This document shows, piece after piece, positions 1 to 9,369 of a stretch of DNA of 44,816 nt; position 1 is the stretch's first letter; the number at the start of each line of letters is the position of its first letter. The notes under the pieces were generated by a model. That model made no database searches. It was not told the DNA's origin and worked only from the letters and a program-made list of their open reading frames with translations. The position numbers were made by a program, and so were the translations under genes. The DNA is from Methylocystaceae bacterium. GTDB lineage: Bacteria > Pseudomonadota > Alphaproteobacteria > Rhodospirillales > Terasakiellaceae. Where the stretch lies: assembly GCA_013373265.1 (NCBI GenBank), contig JABXIC010000028.1, forward strand, positions 1 to 44,816. Reading direction: 5' to 3'.

Positions 1-67
1 CCCCTTATCAATAAAAGCGTCCTGATCCGTTCATAGTCTGAAGAAATCCATTCTGGAGATCTGGGCT

Positions 68-748
68 GTGACGGATAAACCGCATTATCTTGGACATCGC
101 AAACGCTTGCGTGAACGGTTTATAAAATCGGGTGCAAGCGCATTGCATGATTATGAATTAATAGAACTTCTCTTGTTCGGGGCAAAACCGCGCGGGGATG
201 TAAAGCCGCTTGCAAAACGCTTGATCGAAACCTATGGCAGTTTTGCCGATGTGGTCAGTGCTGATGCCAAAACATTGGCCCTTGAAGTTGGATTGGGCGA
301 GGCCGCCATCTGCACCTTGAAAGTCGCCCAAGCTGCGGCCGAAAAATTGCTGCAAGAGCAGGTGATGAACAAGCCTGTGTTATCTTCTTGGCAAATGCTG
401 TTGGATTATTGCCGCGCCAGTATGGCCTATCATGGGGTGGAACAGTTTCGTGTCCTCTACCTGAACCGCAAAAATGTCTTGATCGCGGACGAGTTACAAC
501 AGCGCGGCACCATTGACCATACCCCGGTTTATCCGCGTGAAGTGATTAAACGCGCACTGGAACTGGATGCAAGCGCTTTGATCATGGTGCATAACCACCC
601 CAGCGGTGACACCACTCCGTCGCGCAGCGACATTGAGGTGACCAAACACATCCGTGATATCTCCCGCCCTTTAAGTATCGAACTTCATGATCACGTTATT
701 GTGGGACGAAAAGGTTTTTACAGTTTTAAGAGTACAGGATTGCTCTAA
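68..748 (+). CDS. radC: RadC/JAB-domain protein (DNA repair RadC family)
   Basis: A 226-aa protein of normal RadC length. The N-terminal ~95 residues are the helical helix-hairpin-helix-like UPF0758 domain. The C-terminal JAB/MPN domain carries the metal-binding motif HNHPSGDTTPSRSD (H175, H177, D188), so it is expected to be a Zn-dependent JAMM-fold protein. The biochemical role of RadC is unsettled; the old link to DNA repair is weak and family members also occur in mobile elements. The start is GTG with GGAG nine bases upstream. An in-frame TAG at 34-36 may end an upstream gene, but too little is visible to identify it. Family assignment is firm; cellular function is not. Confidence 0.93.
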   Translation: MTDKPHYLGHRKRLRERFIKSGASALHDYELIELLLFGAKPRGDVKPLAKRLIETYGSFADVVSADAKTLALEVGLGEAAICTLKVAQAAAEKLLQEQVMNKPVLSSWQMLLDYCRASMAYHGVEQFRVLYLNRKNVLIADELQQRGTIDHTPVYPREVIKRALELDASALIMVHNHPSGDTTPSRSDIEVTKHIRDISRPLSIELHDHVIVGRKGFYSFKSTGLL

Positions 749-784
749 TCTTTAGATCGGTACAGGGGCTATCCGCACTTAAGG

Positions 785-1423
785 TTATTGTAAAAACGGG
801 TTGCTGCGTTTTTCATCACCGATGGTGGATAGCGGGCCATGGCCGGGGATGAAGACAACGTCATCGCCAAGGGGGAAGAGTTTGGTTTTTATGGCGTTAA
901 TCAGGTCAGCATGGTTGCCTTTAGGGAAATCGGTACGCCCTATGGAGCCTTGAAATAATACATCGCCAACAATAGCCACACGGGTTTCTGTGTCAAAAAA
1001 GACCACATGGCCCGGTGTGTGTCCAGGGCAATGGAGGACTTGCAAAGTGACATTGCCAAAGGTGACCTCGTCACCGTCGTTTAGCCAGCGTGTCGGGGTG
1101 AATGTTTCTGTCGGTGGAAAGCCAAACTGCGCGGTTTGTTGCACCAGATCATCAATCCAGAAACCATCGTCTTTATGGGGGCCTTCAATGGGTAGGTCAT
1201 TCTTTTTGGCAATTTCTGCAACAGCGCCCACATGGTCGAGGTGACCATGTGTGCAGAGAATCTTTTCTAAGGTGACGCCTTCTTTTTTGACGGCTTCCAT
1301 CAAAACGTCCACATCCCCACCGGGATCAACCAGACAGCCCTTCATGGTCGTTTCACACCAGATCAGGGAACAGTTTTGCGCAAAAGCGGTGACGGGAATG
1401 ATGGTGGCTTTCATTGTTGGCAA
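785..1423 (-). CDS. MBL-fold metallo-hydrolase, glyoxalase II/YcbL-like
   Basis: A 212-aa single-domain metallo-beta-lactamase fold. The dinuclear metal ligands are all present: the THGHLDH motif (H59, H61, D63, H64), H135 in [10 protein letters not shown]154, and H195 in FIPGHGP. The length and motif order match the short glyoxalase II-like hydrolases (YcbL type), which lack the C-terminal substrate-binding domain of true glyoxalase II. The substrate is therefore likely a thioester but is not fixed by sequence. An internal Met at residue 4 (position 1414) is an alternative start. The gene converges on radC with a 36-bp gap and is transcribed away from the NnrS-like gene. Confidence 0.88.
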   Translation of the reverse strand: MPTMKATIIPVTAFAQNCSLIWCETTMKGCLVDPGGDVDVLMEAVKKEGVTLEKILCTHGHLDHVGAVAEIAKKNDLPIEGPHKDDGFWIDDLVQQTAQFGFPPTETFTPTRWLNDGDEVTFGNVTLQVLHCPGHTPGHVVFFDTETRVAIVGDVLFQGSIGRTDFPKGNHADLINAIKTKLFPLGDDVVFIPGHGPLSTIGDEKRSNPFLQ

Positions 1424-1560
1424 ATCCCTGCGTGTGACGTGGAAGGTGAATGTTGATGAGGGGCAGTATGGGAAGTGCCTTGATGGAAGTCAATGTCTGC
1501 CTGTGTCGGGATGGATAATTTGACGCTGTAGACTCCCTTTAAAGTTAGTGCGAAAAAAAC

Positions 1561-2730
1561 ATGACCCAAATATTTCTGGATATCGGTGAACCGACCTCAA
1601 AACCCTCGGGGTTTGTACTGTTGAGTGCCGGACATCGCCCTTTCTTTTTATTGACTGCCCTGTCGGCTATCGTGTTGTTAACGCTTTGGCTGGTGGCTTA
1701 TGTAGGGCGGTTGGCGTTGTCATCATCGTGGCATGCCCATGAAATGGTGTACGGGTTTGCTGTGGCGGCGATATCTGGTTTTTTGTTGGCGGCTGTCCCT
1801 CATTGGACCAACGCTCAAAGCCCGAAAGGTGTGCCTTTAATGGGGCTTTGTGGCCTCTGGCTGTTGGGGCGGATCGGGGTTTTTGTGGCGGAAATTTATC
1901 CTTCGTATGCGGCGTTGGCTTATCTGGATTTGATCTTTTTACCGGTGATGATTGTCGTGGTGGCGCGTATGATTATGGGAGCCAAAAATACGCGAAATTA
2001 TGTTGTGGTGGGTATTGTTGGTGCTTTAATGATGACCGATTTGGTTTATCATTTTTACGATTCTTATGCAGGCGTACGTGCCGGGATTTTTGTGGTGACG
2101 ATTTTGGCGGCTTTGATTGGCGGGCGCGTCATTCCAGCTTTTACGCAAAATGCATTACAGCTTTACAGTGGGCAACCCGTGGCCTGTACCACCCCGGCAT
2201 GGACTTATAAGGTGACTTTGATCAGTATGTTCCTGCTGGTGATTGCCCAAGGCTTGGATATGGATCAAAGGATCACCGGGGTCTTGGCAGCGCTTGTTGC
2301 AGTTCTTCTTTTCATTCGTATGTTGGGCTGGCGGTCCTTAAACAGCTTTTTTGACCCTATCGTTTGGGTGTTACATGCGGCTTATATATGGTTGCCCATT
2401 GGCTATGGGTTAAAAGCCGTGGCAGATTTGACTGGATTGATTGATGGCAATTCGGCTCTACATGCCTTGACTGTTGGCGGTATCGGCATGTTGATTTTGG
2501 CTATAGCTTCACGGGCGGCATTGGGGCATTCGGGCCGGGAGCTAAGAGTTTCAGCCGGAACTGTGCTTGCCTATATACTGGTCTTGGGCGCAACCATTAT
2601 ACGGGTTTTGGTCTTGTCGCCAGAATGGATTATAGTTTCAGGTTTGTTGTGGGTGCTGGGCTTTGGCCTGTTTGCTCTTGTTTATGTGCCGATTTTATTA
2701 AAGCCACGGGTTGATGGATTGCCGGGATAA
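1561..2730 (+). CDS. nnrS: NnrS family haem/copper membrane protein
   Basis: A 389-aa very hydrophobic protein with about 12 predicted membrane spans. The diagnostic NnrS motif is present early: the HAHEMVYGFA segment followed by GFLLAAVPHWTN, plus a later conserved GGRVIPAFTQNAL segment. NnrS proteins are haem- and copper-containing inner-membrane proteins linked to resistance to nitric oxide and nitrosative stress, often near denitrification genes. No nitrite or nitric oxide reductase gene is visible here, so this copy stands alone. I did not find a clean FNR/NNR-type TTGAC-N4-GTCAA box in the 137 bp upstream. The ATG is preceded by an A-rich stretch but a weak ribosome-binding site. Confidence 0.9.
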   Translation: MTQIFLDIGEPTSKPSGFVLLSAGHRPFFLLTALSAIVLLTLWLVAYVGRLALSSSWHAHEMVYGFAVAAISGFLLAAVPHWTNAQSPKGVPLMGLCGLWLLGRIGVFVAEIYPSYAALAYLDLIFLPVMIVVVARMIMGAKNTRNYVVVGIVGALMMTDLVYHFYDSYAGVRAGIFVVTILAALIGGRVIPAFTQNALQLYSGQPVACTTPAWTYKVTLISMFLLVIAQGLDMDQRITGVLAALVAVLLFIRMLGWRSLNSFFDPIVWVLHAAYIWLPIGYGLKAVADLTGLIDGNSALHALTVGGIGMLILAIASRAALGHSGRELRVSAGTVLAYILVLGATIIRVLVLSPEWIIVSGLLWVLGFGLFALVYVPILLKPRVDGLPG

Positions 2731-2786
2731 TTCTGCCTCTAAGTAATTATGGGGATTGTCGAAACGGTGGATGATGTGCATATTCA

Positions 2787-2804
2787 CCTGAAATTAGTTT
2801 CAGG
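2787..2804 (+). promoter_or_regulatory. Hairpin overlapping the ribosome-binding site of the MFS gene
   Basis: CCTGAAATTAGTTTCAGG is a perfect 7-bp inverted repeat with a 4-base loop. Its 3' arm supplies the AGG of the Shine-Dalgarno sequence CAGGAG that lies just before the ATG at 2813. In mRNA this stem would partly hide the ribosome-binding site. Whether it is regulatory is inference. Confidence 0.4.
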
Positions 2805-2812
2805 AGAAAGCA

Positions 2813-4036
2813 ATGACGTATAGCCCTATGGGAATGGTTTTTCGGGTCTTTACCCCCTTTGCTTTCGGATATTTTCTGTCTTATCTGTTTCGGGTCGTCA
2901 ATGCGGTGATTGCACCGGATTTGGTGGCAGACCTTGGCTTGGGGCCGGATATACTGGGGCTGTTGACGGCCTCCTATTTTCTGACTTTCGCAGCATTCCA
3001 GATACCGTTGGGCGTATTGCTGGATCGTTTTGGTCCACGCCAGGTGGAAGCCGCTTTGCTTGTGTTTGCCTCAGCTGGGGCTGCCCTGTTTGCGATGGCC
3101 GAAGATGCGACGGCTCTGATCGGGGCCCGCGCGCTGATCGGGTTTGGTGTCTCCGCCTGTTTGATGGCTTCTTTTAAAGCCTTCACTGTATTTTATGAAA
3201 CGAGCAAGCTGCCGTTGGTCAATGGCTTTATTATGGCGGCTGGTGGCATGGGGGCTTTGGCCGGGACGGCCCCGACGGAACTGGTGGTGCAGGAAATTGG
3301 CTGGCGCGGTGGATTTTGGGCGCTGGCGGGGCTGACCCTTGTCAGTTCTTTATTGGTGTATCTGTTGGTGCCGCACAGCAAAAGACCGGAACATAAAATC
3401 ACAATCAAGGAACAATTGGTCGGCGTGCGTGAAGTGTTTACCAGTCGTTTCTTTTGGCGTATTGCACCGGTTACCATGATGTCGCAAGCCTCGTTTATTT
3501 CTATCCAAAGCCTGTGGTCCGGGCCGTGGCACCGCGATATCGCACATCTGGAACGCACAGATGTGGCCAACAGCCTGTTCTGGATTGCCGCAGCCATGGT
3601 TGCCGGATTCTTGGGTTTGGGCGCTTTAAGTGAGCGCTTGGGACGGTATGGTATTAAAACCATCTATGTGGCGGGATGTGGTATGTTTATTTTTCTCCTC
3701 ACCCAAATTGCCATCATTATGGAATGGGCGGCTGACTGGCCTGTGATCTGGCTTGCCTTTGGTTGTTTCGGCACGACAGGCATTTTGCAATATGCCGTCT
3801 TGTCGCAACATTTTCCAGTCGCTTTAGCCGGACGGGTGAATACGGCCATTAACTTGCTGGTCTTCGTGAATATTTTTATCCTGCAATCACTCAGCGGTCA
3901 GGTCATCGGCCTTTGGCCTGTGGGGGCGGATGGATCATATGCAGCCGAAGCCTATCGCGCAGCTTTCGGCATGTTTTTGGGGTTGCAGGTGGTCGCCTAT
4001 GTCTGGTTTGTCTGGCCGAGACGGAAAGTGATTTGA
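2813..4036 (+). CDS. MFS transporter
   Basis: A 407-aa protein with about 12 hydrophobic segments. The loop after the second helix carries the MFS motif-A-like GVLLDRFGPR (residues 67-76), and a second, weaker copy appears in the loop between helices 8 and 9 (LSERLGRYG). The GWRGGFWALAG segment is typical of metabolite:H+ symporters of the ACS/NarK-like range. The substrate cannot be deduced. The ATG has a good ribosome-binding site (CAGGAG) that is part of a small hairpin. The gene lies 82 bp after the NnrS-like gene on the same strand, so the two may be co-transcribed, but no functional link is evident. Confidence 0.85.
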   Translation: MTYSPMGMVFRVFTPFAFGYFLSYLFRVVNAVIAPDLVADLGLGPDILGLLTASYFLTFAAFQIPLGVLLDRFGPRQVEAALLVFASAGAALFAMAEDATALIGARALIGFGVSACLMASFKAFTVFYETSKLPLVNGFIMAAGGMGALAGTAPTELVVQEIGWRGGFWALAGLTLVSSLLVYLLVPHSKRPEHKITIKEQLVGVREVFTSRFFWRIAPVTMMSQASFISIQSLWSGPWHRDIAHLERTDVANSLFWIAAAMVAGFLGLGALSERLGRYGIKTIYVAGCGMFIFLLTQIAIIMEWAADWPVIWLAFGCFGTTGILQYAVLSQHFPVALAGRVNTAINLLVFVNIFILQSLSGQVIGLWPVGADGSYAAEAYRAAFGMFLGLQVVAYVWFVWPRRKVI

Positions 4037-4132
4037 GACGAAAATATCCATAATTTTTCTTCCAAAAGTGACTCTTTTCTGCCATAAACCGCGCAAATCT
4101 TTATCCCTTCCATCCGCAAAAAAGAGAGTGCC

Positions 4133-5527
4133 ATGATCCCGCGCTATTCCCGAAAAGAGATGACTTCCATTTGGGAGCCTGCCAATAAATTCCGTATCTG
4201 GTTTGAAATTGAAGCCCATGCGGTGACCAAGATGGAAGAACTGAATGTGATTCCGAAAGGCACAGCAGAGGTCATCTGGTCCAAAGGCCAAAAGGAATAT
4301 ACGCCGGAACGTATCGCGCGCATTGACGAGATCGAATTGGAAGTCAAACATGATGTGATCGCCTTTTTGACGGAACTTTCTGAAAATGTGGGTGATGAAG
4401 CGCGCTTTGTTCACCAAGGTATGACGTCTTCTGACGTTTTGGACACATGTCTGTCTGTTCAGATGATGCAAGCGGCTGATTTGTTGCTGGCTGATCTGGA
4501 TCGTTTATTGGCAGCTTTGAAAAAACGCGCAAAAGAAACCAAAGATATGGTTTGTATTGGTCGCTCTCACGGCATTCATGCTGAACCGGTGACCATGGGT
4601 CTTAAGTTTGCCCGTTTCTATGCAGAGATGGATCGCAACCGTAAACGCCTGTTGCAAGCGCGTGAAGAAATTGCTACCTGCGCGATTTCCGGTGCGGTCG
4701 GCACATTTGCTAACGTTGACCCGCGCGTTGAAGAATATGTCGCTGAAAAAATGGGCCTGACGCCGGAGCCGATTTCCACGCAAGTGATCCCGCGTGATCG
4801 TCATGCCAATTATTTCTGCACCTTGGGTGTGATTGCGTCCGGCATTGAAAATATCGCCATTGAAATTCGTCACATGCAACGCACCGAAGTGCGCGAAGCC
4901 CAAGAATATTTTGCACCGGGTCAAAAAGGTTCCAGTGCCATGCCGCATAAACGTAACCCGATCTTGACAGAAAATCTGACGGGTCTGGCGCGTACCGTGC
5001 GTATGGCGGTTGTGCCGGCGCTTGAAAATGTGGCGCTTTGGCATGAACGCGATATTTCACATTCTTCTGTTGAACGTATGATCGCCCCGGATGCGACCGT
5101 GACCCTTGATTTTGCCTTGGGGCGTTTGGCAGGCACTATTGAGAAACTGGTTGTTTATCCGCAAAATATGCTCAATCACATGAACAACTTTGGCGGCATT
5201 CATGACGCCCAACGCGTTTTGTTGTTCTTGACGCAAAATGGTGTTAGCCGTGAAGACAGCTATCGTATCGTACAACGCAACGCCATGCGTGTGTGGAAAT
5301 CTTACGGCATTGACCCGGATAATCCCGATGGCGCTGTTGAAATGGATGCGGTTGAAAAAGAAGCGCAAAACCATGATAACCGTTTGTTCTTCTTCTTGTC
5401 CAAAGATGAAGGCCTGACCGAACATTTGTCGGTTGAACAATTGTCCAGCCTGTTGGATGAAGATTCCGTTTCCTATCACACTAAGCGTGTCGATGTGATT
5501 TTCGAACGCGTTTTCGGTAAAGAGTAA
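4133..5527 (+). CDS. purB: Adenylosuccinate lyase
   Basis: A 464-aa member of the fumarase/aspartase superfamily. It catalyses two steps of purine synthesis: SAICAR to AICAR plus fumarate, and adenylosuccinate to AMP plus fumarate. The N-terminus MIPRYSRKEM is characteristic of PurB. The superfamily signature GSSAMPHKRNP, with the catalytic serine, sits at residues 266-276, and the TSSDVLDT and SHGIHAEP active-site segments are at about 98-105 and 145-152. It is a little longer than the ~435-aa Bacillus-type enzyme. It is followed by serC after 6 bp, so the two are probably one transcription unit. Confidence 0.97.
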   Translation: MIPRYSRKEMTSIWEPANKFRIWFEIEAHAVTKMEELNVIPKGTAEVIWSKGQKEYTPERIARIDEIELEVKHDVIAFLTELSENVGDEARFVHQGMTSSDVLDTCLSVQMMQAADLLLADLDRLLAALKKRAKETKDMVCIGRSHGIHAEPVTMGLKFARFYAEMDRNRKRLLQAREEIATCAISGAVGTFANVDPRVEEYVAEKMGLTPEPISTQVIPRDRHANYFCTLGVIASGIENIAIEIRHMQRTEVREAQEYFAPGQKGSSAMPHKRNPILTENLTGLARTVRMAVVPALENVALWHERDISHSSVERMIAPDATVTLDFALGRLAGTIEKLVVYPQNMLNHMNNFGGIHDAQRVLLFLTQNGVSREDSYRIVQRNAMRVWKSYGIDPDNPDGAVEMDAVEKEAQNHDNRLFFFLSKDEGLTEHLSVEQLSSLLDEDSVSYHTKRVDVIFERVFGKE

Positions 5528-5533
5528 GTACAC

Positions 5534-6691
5534 ATGACCAAACCTTCAGTTAAACCTGTAAACCCGAATTTTTCTTCCGGTCCGTGTTCTAAACGCCCGG
5601 GGTTTACCCTTGAGGCGTTGAAAGATGCGGCCCTTGGTCGATCGCACCGTGCCAAGATTGGTAAGGATAAACTGAAGGAAGTCATTGATCGCACCAAAGA
5701 TGTACTGGGGATCCCGTCTGATTATCTGGTCGGGATTGTCCCAGCCTCTGATACCGGGGCGGTTGAAATGGCCCTGTGGTCCATGCTGGGGGCACGCGGT
5801 GTAGATATGCTGGCGTGGGAAAGTTTTGGCAAAGGTTGGATCAACGATGTGAAAACCCAGCTCAAACTGGATGACGTACGTGTGTTGGAGGCAGGCTATG
5901 GTGACTTGCCGGACCTGTCACAAGTGGATTTTACCCGTGATGTGATCTTTACGTGGAACGGCACGACATCAGGGGTGCGTGTCCCTGATGGAAATTGGAT
6001 TGCAGATGATCGTGAAGGTTTGACCATCTGTGATGCCACCTCGGCTGTTTTTGCCATGGATATCCCTTGGAAGAAAATCGATGTGCTGACCTATTCTTGG
6101 CAAAAAGTCATGGGCGGGGAAGGCGCGCACGGTATGTTGGTGCTGTCCCCGCGTGCGGTTGAACGTCTGGAAAGTTATACCCCTGCATGGCCTTTGCCAA
6201 AAATTTTCCGCATGACCAAAGGCGGTAAAGTGATGGGGGAAATCTTTGAAGGTTCCACCATCAATACACCCTCTATGTTGTGCGTGGAAGATGCCTTGGA
6301 TGGCTTGAAATGGGCAGAAAGCATTGGGGGGCTCGCGGCTTTGCAAAAACGATCCACGGCAAATTTAAAAGTGCTGGAAGATTGGGTTGCAGGTAGCGCC
6401 GACGTCGACTTTTTGGCCTCAGATAAATCAACCCGTTCCAACACATCGGTTTGTTTTAGAATCACGGCTAAGTGGTTTGTGTCTTTAAGTGATGCTGACA
6501 AGACAAAAGCCTTTAAGCGTCTTGTCGCCATTTTGGCCGAAGAAGGGGCGGCTTACGACATTGGGTCTTACAAGGATGCCCCGGCAGGCTTGCGTATCTG
6601 GTGTGGGGCGACTGTGGAAGCAAGTGATCTGGAAAAACTGACCCCGTGGATTGATTGGGGCTTACACCAAGTCGCGGCAGAATTTTCATAA
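5534..6691 (+). CDS. serC: Phosphoserine aminotransferase
   Basis: A 385-aa class V aminotransferase of the alphaproteobacterial SerC subtype. It converts 3-phosphohydroxypyruvate to 3-phosphoserine using glutamate and PLP. The N-terminal [14 protein letters not shown] and the PLP lysine K191 in the [15 protein letters not shown] segment are diagnostic. In many alphaproteobacteria serC is followed directly by serA; here the next gene is an unrelated flavoprotein 126 bp downstream, so the usual serC-serA pair is broken. The ATG is 6 bp after the purB stop. Confidence 0.95.
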   Translation: MTKPSVKPVNPNFSSGPCSKRPGFTLEALKDAALGRSHRAKIGKDKLKEVIDRTKDVLGIPSDYLVGIVPASDTGAVEMALWSMLGARGVDMLAWESFGKGWINDVKTQLKLDDVRVLEAGYGDLPDLSQVDFTRDVIFTWNGTTSGVRVPDGNWIADDREGLTICDATSAVFAMDIPWKKIDVLTYSWQKVMGGEGAHGMLVLSPRAVERLESYTPAWPLPKIFRMTKGGKVMGEIFEGSTINTPSMLCVEDALDGLKWAESIGGLAALQKRSTANLKVLEDWVAGSADVDFLASDKSTRSNTSVCFRITAKWFVSLSDADKTKAFKRLVAILAEEGAAYDIGSYKDAPAGLRIWCGATVEASDLEKLTPWIDWGLHQVAAEFS

Positions 6692-6817
6692 GAGTCCATA
6701 AGCTGTCATCATGATTTTTGTTTTTTAATGCTGCGTTGCGGTATGAGTTTTTCTTGTCTGTTTCTCCCTAAAAGCATAGGCTTCTTTAATATAAAAATAT
6801 AACAGGGAAAGCGTTAG

Positions 6818-8068
6818 ATGAAGCATGTGATATTGGGCGCAGGGCCATGTGGTGTAAGTGCTGCACAAACTTTGCGCAAGAATGATCCTCATTGTGAAAT
6901 TGTGTTGGTCGGTGATGAGCCGGAATTGCCTTATTCCCGTATGGCCATTCCCTATCTTTTGGTCGGCCGTATTGAAGAAGAAGGCACGCATTTAAAGCGA
7001 TCGGAAAGCTATTATAGCGAAAATCGTATTGCCGTGCGTCAGAATCGTGCTGATAAAGTGGATGCTGCAAACAAACAGGTCACTTTATGCAATGGTGATG
7101 TTGAAACGTTTGATAAGCTGCTGATTGCCACGGGGTCACGCCCGGTCAAACCGCCGATTGAAGGTCTGGACCTGCCTGGTGTGCACCATTGCTGGACCTT
7201 GGCAGATGCCCGTAATATCATTGATCTGGCGGAAGAAGGCTCCCATGTTGTGTTGCTCGGGGCTGGGTTTATTGGCTGTATCATTCTTGAAGCACTCGCT
7301 TTGCGTAAAGTAAACTTAACCGTGATTGAAATGGGCGACCGGATGGTGCCGCGCATGTTGGATGAAGTCGCCGGGACCATGTTGAAAGACTGGTGCGAGG
7401 CAAAAGGTGTGACGGTTCATACCAACACCAAGATCACGAAGCTGGAACCAAACCCCGGATTTGCGGAAGATTCCTTGTTGGCTGATTTGGATAACGGCAA
7501 GCAAGTTCCTGCCCATTTGGTGGTGGTGGCTGCAGGTGTGGCGCCTAACGTTGATTTTGTCGATAAAGATGTGGTCAAGATGGAACAAGGCTTGGTGGTT
7601 GATCGTCATATGATGACCACAGCATCAGATATTTATGCCGCCGGTGATGTGGCTCAAGGCTATGACTTCTCAACAGGTGGCATGTCGGTTCATGCCATTC
7701 AACCGACGGCGACAGAGCATGGCCGGGTCGCCGCGTTGAATATGCTGGGGCAAAATTCCATTTATCAAGGCTCTCTCGTCATGAACGTGCTGGATACCTT
7801 GGGGCTGATCTCGGCTTCTTTCGGTTTATGGGATGGTGTGGAAGGTGGCGATAGCGTCCAGCACGTTGATCAGGAGGCATATCGTTATATCCGCTTGGAA
7901 TTTGATGGTGATTATCTGGTCGGGGCGCAAGTGTTGGGTCGTACAGATCATATTGGTGTCTTGCGTGGATTGATCCAAAGTCGTATTGCTTTGGGGTCTT
8001 GGAAAGAGATATTGATGAAAGATCCGCATCGCATTATGGAGGCCTATATTGCCTGTACACAAAAGTAA
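6818..8068 (+). CDS. FAD/NAD(P)-dependent pyridine nucleotide-disulfide-type oxidoreductase (AorC-like)
   Basis: A 416-aa flavoprotein with two Rossmann modules. The FAD-binding GAGPCG is at residues 7-12, the ATGS motif at 104-107, the NAD(P)-binding GAGFIG at 148-153, and the AAGD motif of the second FAD segment ends near residue 277. There is no CxxxxC redox disulfide, so it belongs to the rubredoxin reductase/NirB-like group rather than to the dihydrolipoamide dehydrogenases. The MoaD-like gene and the tungstate-type transporter genes that follow suggest it is the flavin subunit (AorC type) passing electrons between NAD(P)H and a tungsten enzyme. That is inference: no aldehyde oxidoreductase is in the window. 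Confidence 0.85.
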   Translation: MKHVILGAGPCGVSAAQTLRKNDPHCEIVLVGDEPELPYSRMAIPYLLVGRIEEEGTHLKRSESYYSENRIAVRQNRADKVDAANKQVTLCNGDVETFDKLLIATGSRPVKPPIEGLDLPGVHHCWTLADARNIIDLAEEGSHVVLLGAGFIGCIILEALALRKVNLTVIEMGDRMVPRMLDEVAGTMLKDWCEAKGVTVHTNTKITKLEPNPGFAEDSLLADLDNGKQVPAHLVVVAAGVAPNVDFVDKDVVKMEQGLVVDRHMMTTASDIYAAGDVAQGYDFSTGGMSVHAIQPTATEHGRVAALNMLGQNSIYQGSLVMNVLDTLGLISASFGLWDGVEGGDSVQHVDQEAYRYIRLEFDGDYLVGAQVLGRTDHIGVLRGLIQSRIALGSWKEILMKDPHRIMEAYIACTQK

Positions 8069-8089
8069 TAAGGGGGCACCGGGTCCACA

Positions 8090-8341
8090 ATGAAATTGAC
8101 GCTTAAACTCTATGCCCAATTAGGACAATATTTGCCGCAAGGAACAAGCGCTAATGAAGCAAGCATTGAGATTAACGCGCAAACAAGCGTTCTGGATGTT
8201 TTAAATAAGTTCAATGTTCCGCTGGACATGTGTCATTTGGTATTGGTGAATGGGTCTTACATTGCACCGGATAGTCGCGCGGTGCATATCTTGGAAGATC
8301 ATGACCATTTAGCGGTCTGGCCGCCGATTGCCGGGGGTTAA
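8090..8341 (+). CDS. MoaD/ThiS-family sulfur-carrier protein
   Basis: An 83-aa beta-grasp protein of the MoaD/ThiS family, ending in the Gly-Gly tail (WPPIAGG) that is adenylated and thiocarboxylated in sulfur carriers. It starts 21 bp after the flavoprotein and ends 3 bp before the next gene, so it is clearly part of the same operon. With the tungstate-type ABC genes downstream, it probably supplies dithiolene sulfur to molybdopterin for a tungsten enzyme, as MoaD homologues near aldehyde:ferredoxin oxidoreductase genes are thought to do. It is not the housekeeping moaD, because moaE and other Mo-cofactor genes are absent here. Confidence 0.85.
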   Translation: MKLTLKLYAQLGQYLPQGTSANEASIEINAQTSVLDVLNKFNVPLDMCHLVLVNGSYIAPDSRAVHILEDHDHLAVWPPIAGG

Positions 8342-8344
8342 CGG

Positions 8345-8656
8345 GTGAGCGACTTTATTGAAATCACCCGTGAAATGGGGACCAATCATAAAGATTTTTT
8401 GCGTCTATTGCCAAAATCGGTCCCTGATGCGCAGATTCACACCAGTGGTGATGAAAATGAAGGCGCAAAAGTTGTTATTGAAGACGCCCCGTTTGGCCGC
8501 ATTGAGGTGGATTTGTCTCGTGTGGGCGAAAGGCGCATCGCCCTTTTGGCATTGCCTGTGACTCATGTGACTTTCCGCTTTTATAATGTTGATGAAGAAA
8601 CCGCCCATAAGGAATATAACCGTATGGCAAAATATTTCCAACGTGGCGGGGGCTAA
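8345..8656 (+). CDS. Small unknown protein with Gly-Gly-Gly C-terminus in tungsten-type operon
   Basis: A 103-aa protein starting at GTG, 3 bp after the MoaD-like stop. I do not recognise the family. The sequence is soluble and mixed alpha/beta: an N-terminal ITREMGTNHKDFLRLLP stretch, a central beta-rich part (FGRIEVDLSRVGERRIALLALP) and an amphipathic C-terminal helix. It ends in RGGG, so like the MoaD-like neighbour it has a di-glycine tail that could be activated. Its fixed place between a sulfur carrier and a tungstate importer suggests a role in maturing or serving a tungsten enzyme; this is inference only. Confidence 0.75.
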   Translation: MSDFIEITREMGTNHKDFLRLLPKSVPDAQIHTSGDENEGAKVVIEDAPFGRIEVDLSRVGERRIALLALPVTHVTFRFYNVDEETAHKEYNRMAKYFQRGGG

Positions 8657-8661
8657 GACAG

Positions 8662-9369
8662 GTGATTGAATTTAGCGAGGCATTTGCGGCAGCTTTTCAG
8701 CTGATTGCGCATTTTGATGCTGATTTGTACAATATTGTCGCGCTGTCCTTGCAGGTGAGCTTGTCTGCTGTGACCTTGGCGGCTGTCATTGGGTTACCTG
8801 TGGGGGCTGCCCTTGTGCTGCTGCCTTTTCGGGGAAAACGTGTTGTTGTGGTGTTACTCAACGCGTTGATGGGGCTGCCGCCTGTGGTGGTTGGGTTGAT
8901 TGTATATCTGGTGCTGTCACGCTCTGGTCCGCTTGGGGTTTTGGGGCTTCTTTTTACCCCGACAGCCATGATTATCGCTCAAGTCATTCTGATTGCCCCC
9001 ATCATCGCTGCTCTGACGCGTCAGGTGATTGAAGAATTATGGACAGAATATCAAGAACAGCTTCTTTCTTTAGGCAGTGGACCGGCGTCATCAATCCCTA
9101 CATTGCTTTGGGATGGACGTTTTAGTCTGGTCACCACTGTGTTAGCCGGCTTTGGTCGCGCCAGTGCAGAAGTCGGCGCAGTTATGATTGTCGGGGGTAA
9201 TATCGATCATGTGACCCGCGTGATGACCACAGCCATTGCCCTTGAAGTCAGTAAAGGGGATTTGGCCTTGGCTTTGGGCTTGGGCATTATTCTGCTGTCT
9301 TTATCTGTTGGTATCAATGCCGCCGCCTATGTGTTGGGCGATTATGCCAAGAAAAGGATGGGGGCATGA
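8662..9369 (+). CDS. tupB: ABC transporter permease, tungstate type (TupB-like)
   Basis: A 235-aa inner-membrane permease with about five or six spans. The segment from ALMGLPPVVVGL through SRSGPLG is characteristic of TupB/WtpB-like tungstate permeases, and the EAA-type coupling loop contains GRASAEVGAVMIVGGNI. The start is GTG 5 bp after the preceding stop, and its end overlaps the ATPase gene by 4 bp (ATGA), so the two subunits are translationally coupled. Tungstate is the best guess from family resemblance and the MoaD-like neighbour; molybdate is possible. No periplasmic binding protein (tupA) is encoded nearby. Confidence 0.83.
   Translation: MIEFSEAFAAAFQLIAHFDADLYNIVALSLQVSLSAVTLAAVIGLPVGAALVLLPFRGKRVVVVLLNALMGLPPVVVGLIVYLVLSRSGPLGVLGLLFTPTAMIIAQVILIAPIIAALTRQVIEELWTEYQEQLLSLGSGPASSIPTLLWDGRFSLVTTVLAGFGRASAEVGAVMIVGGNIDHVTRVMTTAIALEVSKGDLALALGLGIILLSLSVGINAAAYVLGDYAKKRMGA

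Noticed and set aside
1424-1560. FNR/NNR-type box before the NnrS-like gene
   Set aside because: A TTGAC half-site is present near 1518 but the second half does not match, so no supported anaerobic regulator site.
4505-5044. 179-aa minus-strand reading frame inside purB
   Set aside because: It lies fully antisense to an unambiguous purB with all motifs, has no ribosome-binding site and a His/Phe/Arg-rich composition typical of shadow frames.
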